A stretch of DNA of 64,000 nucleotides. It comes from Cloeon dipterum. Its lineage: Eukaryota > Arthropoda > Insecta > Ephemeroptera > Baetidae. The stretch lies in the NCBI RefSeq assembly GCF_949628265.1, contig NC_088788.1, positions 1,612,001 through 1,676,000 on the forward strand. Reading direction: 5' to 3'. This document shows, piece after piece, positions 38,387 to 50,200 of the stretch (positions are counted from its first letter, which is position 1; each line of letters opens with the position of its first letter). The notes beneath the pieces are model-generated. The model was given only the letters and a program-made list of their open reading frames with translations, ran no database searches and was not told the DNA's origin. Both the position numbers and the translations under genes were made by a program.

Positions 38387-39013
38387 TAGGAGAGACGTGA
38401 CAAATCGAAAATAGGCAATGGAAACCTGGTTCCTTTCAGGTACGGTGTATTTCGGTTTTGAATCCTCTGTCAACACCTTGACGTCACTACATGATGAAGG
38501 GCGCCAACTTAATTCGATTTTATTGCTCGTGTTGAATGAATAAATATGAAGAATTCTTTTGGTTTAAAATATTAAATACACACCAATTTCTAAAAGGTAT
38601 TGATTGGTTGATAAATTGGAATTAAAGTAAAGCAGTTTTATTTTAATTTTTAAACCACCAAACCCCTTCTACAGGATGGTTGGCAGCACTGCGCTGTAAA
38701 TCTTCTTTTATTGATATGTGCATTGCATACAATGAAATTTTAGGAGCAGAAAGTTCTCAACTCGCTTATAGAGGCAGCACCAGTCAAACATCACCCAATC
38801 AGAGGGGAAATATTTTGTCCTATTCACGATTCCAAGCCTGTGATTGGTCAATAAAGAATCAAACGTTTTGCGTCAAAACAACAAGAATTTAGTCCGTCAG
38901 ATCCAGTTGTTGTTGCGTTCACGGATCAGTCTTCGCCTTCGGGAGAAGAATTTAGTAAACACAACCTAGATTTCAGCGTCACAGCGAAAGTTTGAGTTTG
39001 TTTCTGCTGCAAA
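38387..39013. promoter_or_regulatory. Divergent promoter interval between FAHD2 and KIN17
   Basis: FAHD2 is transcribed leftward from an exon whose donor is probably at 38386 (a|gtaagt). KIN17 is transcribed rightward from near 38930. A full palindromic CRE, TGACGTCA, sits at 38479-38486, just upstream of the presumed FAHD2 first exon. An initiator-like TCAGTC at 38926-38931 lies 83-88 nt before the KIN17 ATG. Transcription start sites are inferred. Confidence 0.45.
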
Positions 39014-40512
39014 ATGGGCAAGAAAGCAGAAAAAGGAACGCCGAAATGGCTCGCCAACAAGATGAAGTCGAAGGGTTTGCAGAAACTGCGGTGGTACTGC
39101 CAGATGTGTCAAAAGCAATGCCGAGACGAGAATGGTTTCAAGTGCCATACCATGTCCGAATCGCATCAGAGGAATCTGATCATGTTTGCGGACAACCCTG
39201 GCAAGTTTATGGGCGAGTTTTCAAAGTAGGAATTTCCCTTGGAATTTTATAAATTTTCTGACCTTGCTAATTTTTGCCCTGCAGAGAATTTTACGACGGC
39301 TACATGGACATCCTGCGCAGACAGTACGGCACAAAGAGAGTGCTGGCCAATAAAGTGTACCAGGACTACATCGCGGACAAGACGCACGTGCACATGAACG
39401 CGACGAGATGGGTCACGCTGACCGGATTCGTCAAGTTCCTGGGCAAAGCGGGCCACTGCATCGTGGACGAAACGGAAAAGGGCTGGTTCATTACCTGGAT
39501 CGACAGGAACCCTGACACGCTGGCCAAACAGGAGCGCAGGGATAAGAAAAAACGGATGGACAAGGACGACGAGGAGAAGCTGATGGAGTTCGTGGAGAAA
39601 CAGGCACGGAATTATTGGTTTTAAGCCTAGCATTTTTTTAAAATTTGAATATTCAGGTGGAGAGAGGCAAAGTTGACGAGGAGGAAGCAGAGCCGGAGAG
39701 AAAGGAATTCGTCCGGGCGGACGAGGAGGAAAAGATTTCGCTGCAGCTGAAATTGGCGCCGAAGCCGTCCATCAGCGCAGTGCCCATTCCGAAATTGATC
39801 AAGACGGAAGCCAAGGATGACGACGACACCAAATCCATCCGCTCAACCAAGAGCTGCAGACCTGATAGCTGGAAACGCAAGTTCAGCGGCCTTGAGGAGG
39901 CCATGCAGGAAGACATGGCCATGAAGAAGCGAAAGATCAAAGAGGAGAGACCCAGAAGCCCTGTGAGCGACAGAGAAGAAGAGGACGACACCTGGCTCAT
40001 GGAGGTAATAAGAATTTTTGTTGTTGTGAATGATGCTAATTATTAATATTTTCTACAGGACATTGTTGTAAAAATCACTACAAAGGCGTTAGGAGAAAAG
40101 TACCACAAACAAAAAGCAATTATAACAAAAGTGAAGGAAGGTCAAGCGTACGTCGAAGTCATCTCCACGGGCCACAAACTGAAGTTGGGAGAAGACCATC
40201 TGCAAACAGTCATTCCGCAGCCAGGTGCGTTTTAAAATCTTTCGATTAACAACCCAAAAACTCATTTACATTCTTTGACAATTTTAGGGAAACCGGTTTT
40301 AATTCTCAAGGGAGATTACAGAGGGAAGAAAGCGACCCTGGAGGAAGTTCTTGTTGATAGATTTAAGGCTGTTTTAACCTTCAAGTCGAAGGTAATATTT
40401 TCAGACTCATTTATTTTTGGGCGAGAGCAGTAAATTTATTTATTTCTCATTTCAGGATAAATACGTTTCGAAGGAATTCCCGTACGAACACTTCAGCAAA
40501 CTTGCGTCCTAA
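39014..40512 (+). CDS. KIN: KIN17 DNA/RNA-binding protein
   Basis: A nuclear protein of the KIN17 family, linked in other animals to the response to DNA damage, DNA replication and RNA processing. Coding exons: 39014-39225, 39285-39603, 39657-40004, 40059-40224, 40288-40391 and 40456-40512, giving 401 residues (human 393). It has a C2H2 zinc finger with Cys29, Cys32, His45 and His51 (WYCQMCQKQC), then a winged-helix-like conserved region including RWVTLTGFVKFLGKAGHC and GWFITWIDRNPD (about residues 52-160). A charged Lys/Glu-rich linker with a KKRKIKEERP-type basic cluster follows, then a C-terminal tandem SH3-like/KOW module (KPVLILKGDYRGKKATLEE). The second intron (39604-39656) has a GC donor (CAG|gcacgg); the protein alignment (EKQ|VERG against human EEQVRRG) requires it. 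All introns are 53-64 bp. Confidence 0.96.
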
Positions 40513-40530
40513 AATAATGCATAAGAATTG

Positions 40531-40536
40531 AATAAA
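40531..40536 (+). terminator. Poly(A) signal of KIN17
   Basis: AATAAA 18 nt after the KIN17 stop codon, so a very short 3' UTR is expected. Minus-strand AATAAA words at 40582-40587, 40663-40668 and 40839-40844 are candidates for the converging dsf gene. Confidence 0.7.
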
Positions 40537-41271
40537 AAGCTTTAATTTACCATTTGGTGATATTTTTTTCACAATGAGATGTTTATTGTTTTCAGCAGCA
40601 CATTGATATATTCAACAAATATAATTTTAAAACGTGTGGAAAAACTATAATCTGTTCCAATTTTTATTGAAACTTAGTTTCACCCTGAAAAGGTCGGTTG
40701 GAATCAAGGAAAAGAGGAAGAGAATTTAAATATTCATAAATTTACAGTTCTCAACGGAGAAACAATCGTATACACAGCATAGGAATTAGGCAGGATTTTT
40801 TAATTATGCGAGTCTGCTGTTGGCTGGGGTCTCGGATTTTTATTAAATTTGGTCGAGTTGTCCAAAGGGTTAACAGTAAAATTTACGATTAAATTTGATA
40901 AATAAGTACCTGAATATCGAAGGGAACAAAAATATTAATTTTTGAGATAGCCAAAATGTGCCTAATTTAATTATAAAAAATTCTAAACAGCGTTGCATTT
41001 TTTTAAGCGGGATTTTTGCAACCCTGCCAACTCGTAAATCTGACCTATAATTTTAGGGCAGCACTAAATTTCCTAATTTTCATCAAAATCCGATACCCTA
41101 TTGCGCCAACAGGGAGCCACCAGCTGGTTTAGATCCTGCCGAGGATGATTTACGTCAAACAGTGCATTTTTACAACATGCGTGCTCTTCATATTTATATA
41201 TATAATTAATGTTATTTACAAAAAGAGTGACGAGGCTCGTCCTCAACACACATTATATATCAGCGTTGGAT

Positions 41272-44200
41272 TCACGAGTACTTCTCCATGTGGTACATGT
41301 CGCCGAGCAGGCGCTGGATGGGGATCTCGCCGATGGTGTCGCGGAAGAAGAGCTGCTCGATGGTAGAGGCCCGCACGGCCCGCAGGCTCGGCAGCAGCAG
41401 CAGCAGCCGGCCGAAGCGCGTCGGCTGCCGCGGGTACCGGCCGCGCACGTAGTCGCCCAAGATGCACTGCGCCTGGTCCTGCAGCATCTCCACCGGACGC
41501 ACGTCACACAGCCCAGGCGTTTCTGCACAACACAAAAATCCATATATTTAAAAAAAATAATTATAAAGGTGAAAAAAGGCAAAATCAAGTCGCTGAAACG
41601 TCGGAAAAAATAAAAGTTTCACCAAAAAATGCAAGAACTTAAAAAAATTAGGAGGATTTTTTTCTCTTATGCCTGTAAATTAAAAAAAAAATAGAAAGCG
41701 CGTTGTGATTTTTCAATTAAACGCTTTTCTTTTAATTGTTTTACTATTTGGATTTTTTTAAATAATCGAAATTAAAGTACTGCATATCCTTTGCTTGGAA
41801 ATAAATCCCCAAAAATCAAAATAAAATTATTCTAAATATTTTTTAACCAAGTGAGGACATTTCTGTTTGTTTTTTAAAAACCGGAAATTTTTTATTAAGG
41901 CGTTAAAAATATAAAAACACTTTTTTATCACCTGGGGTGAAAAGAATGACCGCCTTCATGCATCCGCACTCACTGCCGTCCGGTGACAACTGTCGAAATC
42001 GTCCCAAAATTTCCTGCAAACAACCAATTAAATATAAAAATCTGGACAGTTCGTGCGTATCAATCGCGCACCTGGATCGTGTTGAGTTCGATGTTGGTGA
42101 GTTCGTCGTTGGGGATGCGCTCCCTCGCCTTGCTGCAATTGAGCAGCGCGGACAGGTCCCACGGAATGGACCACTGCGCCAGATGCAGCAGAAACAGCTC
42201 TTTCCACGACTCTTGCAACAGCAGCAGCTGCGGCGTTCCACAATTTAATTAGCGCGTGAATGAATCGCTGCAATCGATTTGTCATACCTGGTCTCTTTTT
42301 GAAAGGGTCTGAAACGGCGCCAGACAACGCACCCACCGCACAGCCATGAACAACAGCCGAGCTGTCGTTTCCTAAAAATATTAAAAATTTATTTATTAAG
42401 AAGTAAATTTATTTTATTTTTAATAATTAATTATTTTGACAATTGTAGAAATTAAATACTAACAAACAGAATTTTTTGTTCCCTTCAAGGAGATTGTTTG
42501 ATTTAAAAAAAATATATTAAATTGTCAAATCCCCTCAAGAAAATTACGTACATTCAAATATATATATTAAATCTGTGAATTTGCATTCCTGAATTGTTAA
42601 AAATATAATTTAATTTCGCTTTTTATCATCGGGCCGCCAGTAGATTTGAACGCGAGCGAGCGATGAGAGAAAGTTGACTTGTTGGCGTCGCACATTAAAA
42701 TTTCCGCAGGCCGCGCGCGCGATTGGCCGGCCGGGCCATTGGCTGAACCCACCCCCGCAGCCAGCAAGTCAAGAAAGGGTGCGCGAGCGAGCCAATCGTG
42801 CAACGTACGTCTCTCGCCGCCCGCCGAAACCCGAAAGTCGCGTATATATAATTATGTCACCTGAAGCACTTCCCAGGTGGGCGTCAGGGGCAGTGGCAGG
42901 GGGCTCGGGTGCAGCAGGCCCATCCGCTCGGCAGACTCGCTCGCCGCAGGCACCCCCTTCGCGCTCCAGATGTACTCCTGCAACCCCGAAACAAAAAAAA
43001 ACAATTTTATTTCGTGCATTTGTCTCACCCAAAGGTGCAAAAAAATTATTTCACCAGGATAAGATTAAATTACTGGATAAAATGGAAAAAAATAAATATA
43101 TCTAACTGTTTTATATTTAATTTTTTCTATGGATCCTCAAAATGATTAAATATTTCTTCACAGAGGGGCTTTTAATTGTAAGTAATTCAAATAAAATTAA
43201 AACAAATGCGATAGAAAACATTGAGTTGGATTTTAGTAGTCCTGGAATTCGATATTTGTCAGTGCAAATCGATTCTTGAGGGTCAGAAAACGTAAAACCA
43301 GCCAAATCATTTCGAAATGACGTGCTAAAAACGTCAAAACCGTTAATTTTGGCGGTTTTTGGGTTGAATCGATCAAAAAGTGGATCAAGAACGCCTCTGA
43401 TTGGCTGTTTAAAGAAGCACTGGCTTAAGATTGAGACAGCAGCGCCACAGTGGCAGCCTACGGAGATAACCAGCAGCCAAACCTTGTCGTTTAATTGCGC
43501 TGACTGTCACTGTGGCGCTGCTGTCTCAATCTTAAGCCAAAAAGAGCCAGTCAGAGCGAACTCCGTTCCCATTTCTGATTAATTCTTGTGGCATTTTTCG
43601 CGAGAATTAACGCAACTGTGAAGAAACACTAATTGCTCAATCATTTCAAAACTGCTCTTTTGTGAAAGCTCATTATAAAAGTAAATTGGGATCGGTGGGA
43701 AAAGGGACGGAGAATTGTAGCTGCTATACTGACAACGAGCAGAATTAACCGAGTGTTTTTCCTCGTTGGCGTAGCGAAATTGCGTGTTCAAAGGCAGGGC
43801 TGGTGTTGCAATGCGGAGAGCTGGAATTATGCGGGTGACAAAGCCATGATATGCACTGTCTGTTTGCTCGAGCACAAAGCCATGCCGAGCACCAACCGCG
43901 TCTGACTCTCACTAATGAGGGGGCGACGCGGCGCAGCCATCCACCCCCGCCTCGCCTGCCCGCCTCCAACTCGCCAATACACTCGGTTGCACAACTCTAA
44001 ATTATTTTTTACTTTCCTCTGAGTGAGTAAATTCATAATAAATTTAAATTCTTTGACTCGATAGTTGAAAAATACTGTTACATTAAATAAAGAGCAATTA
44101 TTAAAGAAAGTCTTGCTCGGACGAAGATTCTGAGCCCACCAATCGATTCCTGAGGGTTGAATTAGGTATAATTGGCATTTTTTCCGTCCCAAAAGTGCAG

Positions 44201-47200
44201 CGCGACGTGCGAACTTTTTTCCCGCCAAAACAAAATTAACGTATTTGCGAGGACTGCGCATGCGTGAGAGCTGGATGGATGTGACAAAGAAGTCATTCGC
44301 ACAGGCAGTTTCTCTGCAAGTGCTCTCACGCATGCGCACTTCTCGCAAATACGTTAATTTTGTTTTGGCGGGAAAAAAGTTCGCAAGTCGCGCTGCACTT
44401 TTGGGACGGAAAAAATACCAATTTTACCTAATTCGACCCTCAGGAATCGATTGGTGGGCTCAAAACTTCGTCAAAGACGATCTTTAAGGTTTAAATTTAA
44501 TAAATTAAATGTTGAGAGCCGTTAAATATTAAAAGAATTTGAAAATCAAATGATAAAACATCATACCTGACACTTTTCCGCCGAGACCAAAATCTGGAGG
44601 AGTCCTGGTGGCTGCGGCATGAAAAGGGGCGGCGCGGCCCCCGGGTAGGTGGCCTCCGGGCTGGGCAGTGAGACCTCCGGCTTGTTGGGAGGCAGCGCCG
44701 GCAGGTGTCCCCCGCCAAGGGGCAGAGGCGGCGGATGCGGCGGCGGCGCGTGGAACACGAGCGGCATCTTGCTGGCCTCCGGGGGCAGCGGCGAGAGCAT
44801 GCCGCCTCCGCCCATGCCTGCGGCCTCCGTCTTGTTTTTCGGCTTGCGGGGGCCGCGCTCGTGCTGCACCGCTGCAAAATTCCACGAGCCTCCAATTGAG
44901 GATTAGCCCAAAAGTGCGCCGGCAAAACAGCCCTGTCCACCGCCAACACGGGACAACACTGATTTGCCAAAATTTTGTAAATAGAGACATTAAAATTCTT
45001 AAATTTGATTTTTTTTAGGAGCGCCCACCGCAGTTTTCTTTAGGTGGGCGGAGTGATCGATTTTGCTCCGTGGCTGTGCGTGACTTCGCAACGCTCTGAT
45101 TTACAGCCTCATTTCGCTCCGTCCGCGCGCGCCTGCGAGATGGAAACTAGGCAACCAGCATGTCCGTTACTACGAGCAAATTGCCTATACAAAATAAATA
45201 CATATAATTATCCTCCAAGGATTCTGCATGGCGTCTCTATATCTATAGCCATATTTACAGTGGAATGATACTGAATTTTCCGCAAAATCCTTTAAGACAT
45301 ACAGATTAGGTGCTGAGGATCACGTACAGTTAATAAAATAGATAGGTAGCGGTGTAAATTTTCGAGAAAATTGGCGTCGAAGTTAGCATTGTTTTAAATG
45401 GAGAATTCTCCAAGGAATTTTGCAATCGTGATTTTCACTGAATTTTCTCATTTCCCCAAAAGAAAAATCACTCTGTCAGAGAGAACTCAATCAGAGGATT
45501 CTAAATCATGTAAGAAAACATGGTTAAGCGCTGGAAATTTCGGAGAAAACTGGCAAAAACCATCTGATTGGCCAACAGAGGGGCGTGGCACACACTTTCT
45601 CGATTTGTTAAACAAGGTGGCCTAATTTCACTTAATTATCGTTTTAGAAATTATTTAAATAATAAATAGAATTTCTCTGAGATGATTCTCGAATAAATTA
45701 ACTTAATTTTGGGTATTTTGATTTTTCCCAAAAATATTTCAAAGGTTCTCTTACGGCCAGTTGCAATTTTCAAACGAATTTTGAGCGAAAATCGATAATT
45801 TGAGAAGAATTTGCTCAGTAGGAAAAAACTGGAAATTTAAACAGCTTTCTGGATTTAGGCAGTTTTTGACGCTTCTATCAACTGTTGAATTTTAATCAGG
45901 CCAAACACACACCCCTTTCGAAAATCTGCAATTTTTGAAAAAATAAAAAATAACATTCAAGACTCAAAAGTACTATTTTTTATCTTCTCACTATTTAATA
46001 ATCATAATTTTTCTCACCCCAGAAGCGATTAATTTCCTTTACTCAAAAAAGGGCTTTTCCAAAGACCAATTATTTCCCCTTCTAACTTTACTCGCTACAA
46101 AATAGTGCAGAGATAAATTGAAAAATCCTTGTCTTGAGCTTGGACGCTCATGATCGAAGTAAATTACCTAGAGTGTGAAGCGTGACTTGTGTCGAGAATA
46201 AACGCTCGAGAGAGAGGCGAGAGAGGGCGAGAGGGTGCAATGGCGATCAATTTCCAGGGCGAGCGAGAGGGCAAAAGAGCGGAAAGCGCGCGCGGTCAGA
46301 CGGACACTTTGTAAGCGGCGGTGGCGGCGGCAGGCGAGAAATAAAACACGCGCAAACACATGGTGCCGCGGGGCGGGGGGAGGGCTGGCGGTCGGGGGTG
46401 GCTGCCGGGGGTGACTCTAAACAGGGCGTGGGTCTCGCCAACTTTGTGTGTTTGCACGAACACGCGCGCATGCAGCGAGAAGAGAGCTCGAGTGTGGGAG
46501 ATTTTCGCACCTGCTGCAGTTTCGCAGCGAGAACGCGGAGGCTGGCTGCCTGGCTCGGCGCTCTCGCGGTTGCCAAGAAGTAGCAGCGACGGCAACGCTA
46601 ACGGAACCACCGCCACCGGGGCCCACTCGCCCGCCGGCCCCCGACTCAACAGACAATTTTCCGCTACAGCTCGACACGTGTCAATTAGTCGCAGGAAATG
46701 ACTGATTGGTTGCTTTTCTTATTAAATTCAACTTATAGAGGATTGATAGGGAAAAATCCTGGAAAATGCATGAAATCATCCCTTAGGATTCAGCAGCACT
46801 ATAATTTTTTGTAAAAATGGCTGTAAAACTGTCTCCTTACTTGAAATCCTGATTTTATTTCGCAATACAGAGTTTCCCTTAAAGGTTTCATACGCTTTTG
46901 GACAGATCTCGACCAGAGGAATCGAAATCTGCCAAGAAAATGTGGTCAAGCGCTGGAAATTGTGGAGAAAATTGGCAAAATTTGAATTTTTATAGATTTT
47001 TATAATTGAAAATTGTATTAATTCATCCAAGAATTCAAATAAGTTGACATTTTTGTCCTGCATCAATCCAATTTAACGCGCATTTTATTTTTAAATTTTC
47101 GTGATTGGTTATTTTCTGCCACTTGGCGCTGCAGTCGTTCCCCCACTCTTTCTGCCAGCCAATGAAATATTCGCTTTAAGTTCAAACGTTTATTTCCTTG

Positions 47201-50200
47201 AAATTAATCTCAGGAGAGCATTTTAAGGACAAAAATCACTTACGCCTTTGACTTGCTCACCTTATCAAGCTATAAATTGAATAAAAAATCGGTAGAATCG
47301 TGAAAAATGTCTCTATTGCAGTACAACTATCAAAATAGCCCAGATTTTCTTGACAAATTTACAAGCCTTGACCACGAAAAGGTCCTTTTAGCTTGAAGAC
47401 CGTCTTTGACGATGTTTCTGAACTCACCAATCGATTCCTGAGGGTTGAATTAGGTAAAATGGACATTTTTTCCGTTAAAAAAGTGCAGCGCGACGTGCGA
47501 ATTTTTTTCCCGCTAAAACAAAATTAACGTATGTGCGAGGACTGCGCATGCGTGAGAGCTGGCTGGATGTGACAAAGAAGTCATTCGTACAAGCAGTTTC
47601 TCTGCAAGTGCTCAAACCAGCTCTCACGCATGCGCAGTCCTCGCAAATACGTTAATTTTGTTTTGGCGGGAAAAAAAGTTCGCACGTCGCGCTGCACTTT
47701 TTTAACGGAAAAAACATCCTTTTTACCTAATTCGACCCTCAGGAATCGATTAGTGTGCTCAGAAACCTCGTCAAACACGGTCTTAAAATGATTTTTTCAG
47801 AATAATAATATTTTCTTCCTGATAAGCGATTTGTTCATAAAGGCCTGAGGCCGGTGTGGTGGTTGGTCCCGAGTAGGGCGCCTTAACCTCCTTCTCGGAG
47901 GCAGCCAAATCCTCTCTGTGCTCGCTCGGCAGCCGCTAATATAGAAGTGACGAACAACCCCTTTGATTAATGGGTTGCCGCTTAATCTTGAAGAGGGGAT
48001 TTCCAAGGAGCAAGATTGACAACGACTCACTCACTCCACTCCACTCAGCGCCGCAAAAACGAAATCCTGACTTGAGCATTTAGTGCGCGGAAATTTGCGT
48101 CTCGTCTCGTCTTTGAGAGCAACAAAAAAAACAAAGAAACAAACAAACGATTAATCGGCGGGCGGGCGCATCCCTTTTCGTAAAATTGGTAAAAGGAGGG
48201 CGAGATGGAGAGAGAGAGAGAGAGAGGGTGAAACTTTGGTGCTGCAGCGGCACAGCACCGGCGGTTTCAGCCAGAATAAAGAGAAACCGTCTAATGGGAT
48301 GTTTGAGTTTAATTTTCTTGCATGCTCCTTTGTGTGTTCTCTCTCGCTCTCCTCTCGCTCGCCTGCCTCAGCAGCAAATAGAGACTTTGATGGCAATCAC
48401 TCAAGTCAAACAAAAAGTTATAAGGTCCCTACAAAAGACAGAAACCATGTCTGCTAGCTGCTTTCCTTCTTTTAAACAAAAAAACTTGCATCGCAAACAG
48501 AAACTTTATTTCTTTATTTTTATTTCAAATAAAATAAGGAGTGGATGTTGATTTTCTTGCCGATATTTCGCTCAAAATCAACAAAACGTACGCAGCGGGA
48601 CAGTGGCATGCAATTTCCACGACACTGATTTATCCGCAAGAAATTGATCGCGTCGCGCGCTCTTTTATTCCGCGCACACGTTAGTTATATTATTTTTGCT
48701 GCGCGCCGGCGAGATTGTGGAATCTCAGCGGGAGCGCTTGAAATAACACGGCCCCGCGGCGCCGCGCACAAAAGCAGGTGAACCTTATTCCGCGTGTTGA
48801 CATTGCAAATTGTAAGGAAAATTATTGCTCCCTCTGCCAGAGAAGAGACAGAGAGAGAAGGGAAGCGCCGCGGGACGACGCTGAGACGTACGCCACAAAT
48901 TCACAGCGCTCTCCAAATTTTGGTCAAGTGCTGTGAATTTCAGGTAGATTTTCATCGCAAAAAAGAAAGGTAAAAAGAATAAAAATAATTCTCTTCTCTT
49001 CTAAAAATTTATTCTGACGTGAAAATGTAAAAACGTATACTCTTTTCTCAAAAGATATCAAAATTACTGTCAAAGAATGTTTTCAGTTTGATTAAAATGA
49101 TCTAAGGTGAATAATGACAAGCAGAAATTGCATTCAGTTGACGTCTAAATCAAAAATAATTTTTTTTAGCGAGGTGTTGAGTTTTAGATGATTTATTTAT
49201 TTTTTTCTAAGCGTCCAAAATTTCAATTAAGCAAAAATGATGTCATTTTATGGTACATAAATAATTTTAAATCATATAAAACCTTTTAAAGACTGTCTAA
49301 AATCGACTAAAATGTTCCTTGCTTCAAAAAGGGAATTAATTTCCATTCACCAAAAGAGTTACTAAATAAATTCTGCTCAAAAAACCAGGGTAAAAAAGCT
49401 GAAGAAGAAGAAGTGGACTCACCATCCTTGTTCATGAGGGCGTCGAAGCACTTTTTGAGCCTGCAGGCCCTGCACTGGTTGCGGTGCGTCTTGTCGATGG
49501 GACAGCGGCCCTTGAGCTCGCCCTGCGCCTTGCACGTGTACACCCTGTTGCGGTGGATGCTGCGCTTGAAGAAGCCCGAGCAACCTGCCCCGAAAACAAA
49601 ACACACGCCGTCTTTCAACCTAATCCTCCTGTTGCACTCGCGCATACCCCGAGAATTAGCTACAGCAGAGATTTTCTCCCCGGCACGCAGGGGTGCATAT
49701 TACAACGCCGTTTAGCAAACAGCCAGTGGCGTGCGCAGTTAAAAAAATCAGTTTATTTATTTTCAAATAGTATTTATTACTGGAGAAATATTTTCTTTAT
49801 TATTTTTTAATTTATAAATATTTTTAATACTAATAATTCCAATAAGAAGTATTTTAAAATTGATTCGAATTTTTTAAATGGTGTTGTGGTAGCTCAAAGA
49901 ATTATTCTGAATAAATGTTTTAAAATTGTTCCTATTTTTATAATTCATTGTTTTGTGACAGTTAAAGACCGTCTTTGATGAAGTTTCTGAGCCCACCAAT
50001 CGATTCCTGAGGGTTGAATTAGGTAAAATTGACGTTTTTCCGTTAAAAAAGTGCAGCGCGACGTGCGAACTTTTTTTCCCGCCAAAACAATATGAATGCG
50101 AGAACTGCGCATGCGTCTGAGCTGGTTTGAGCACTTGCAGAGAGACCGCCTGTACGAATGACTTCTTTGTCAGCTCTGACGCAAGCGCACTTCTCGCATT

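Noticed and set aside
46182..46701. Overlapping open frames of 85-133 codons on both strands
   Set aside because: Caused by high GC in the CpG island; no domain and no consistent splice sites.
49307..49645. Reading the dsf zinc-finger exon as continuing past 49423 or upstream of 49584
   Set aside because: Conserved residues stop at clear GT and AG splice sites (GATG|gtgagt, ggggcag|GTTGC) and phases match neighbouring exons.
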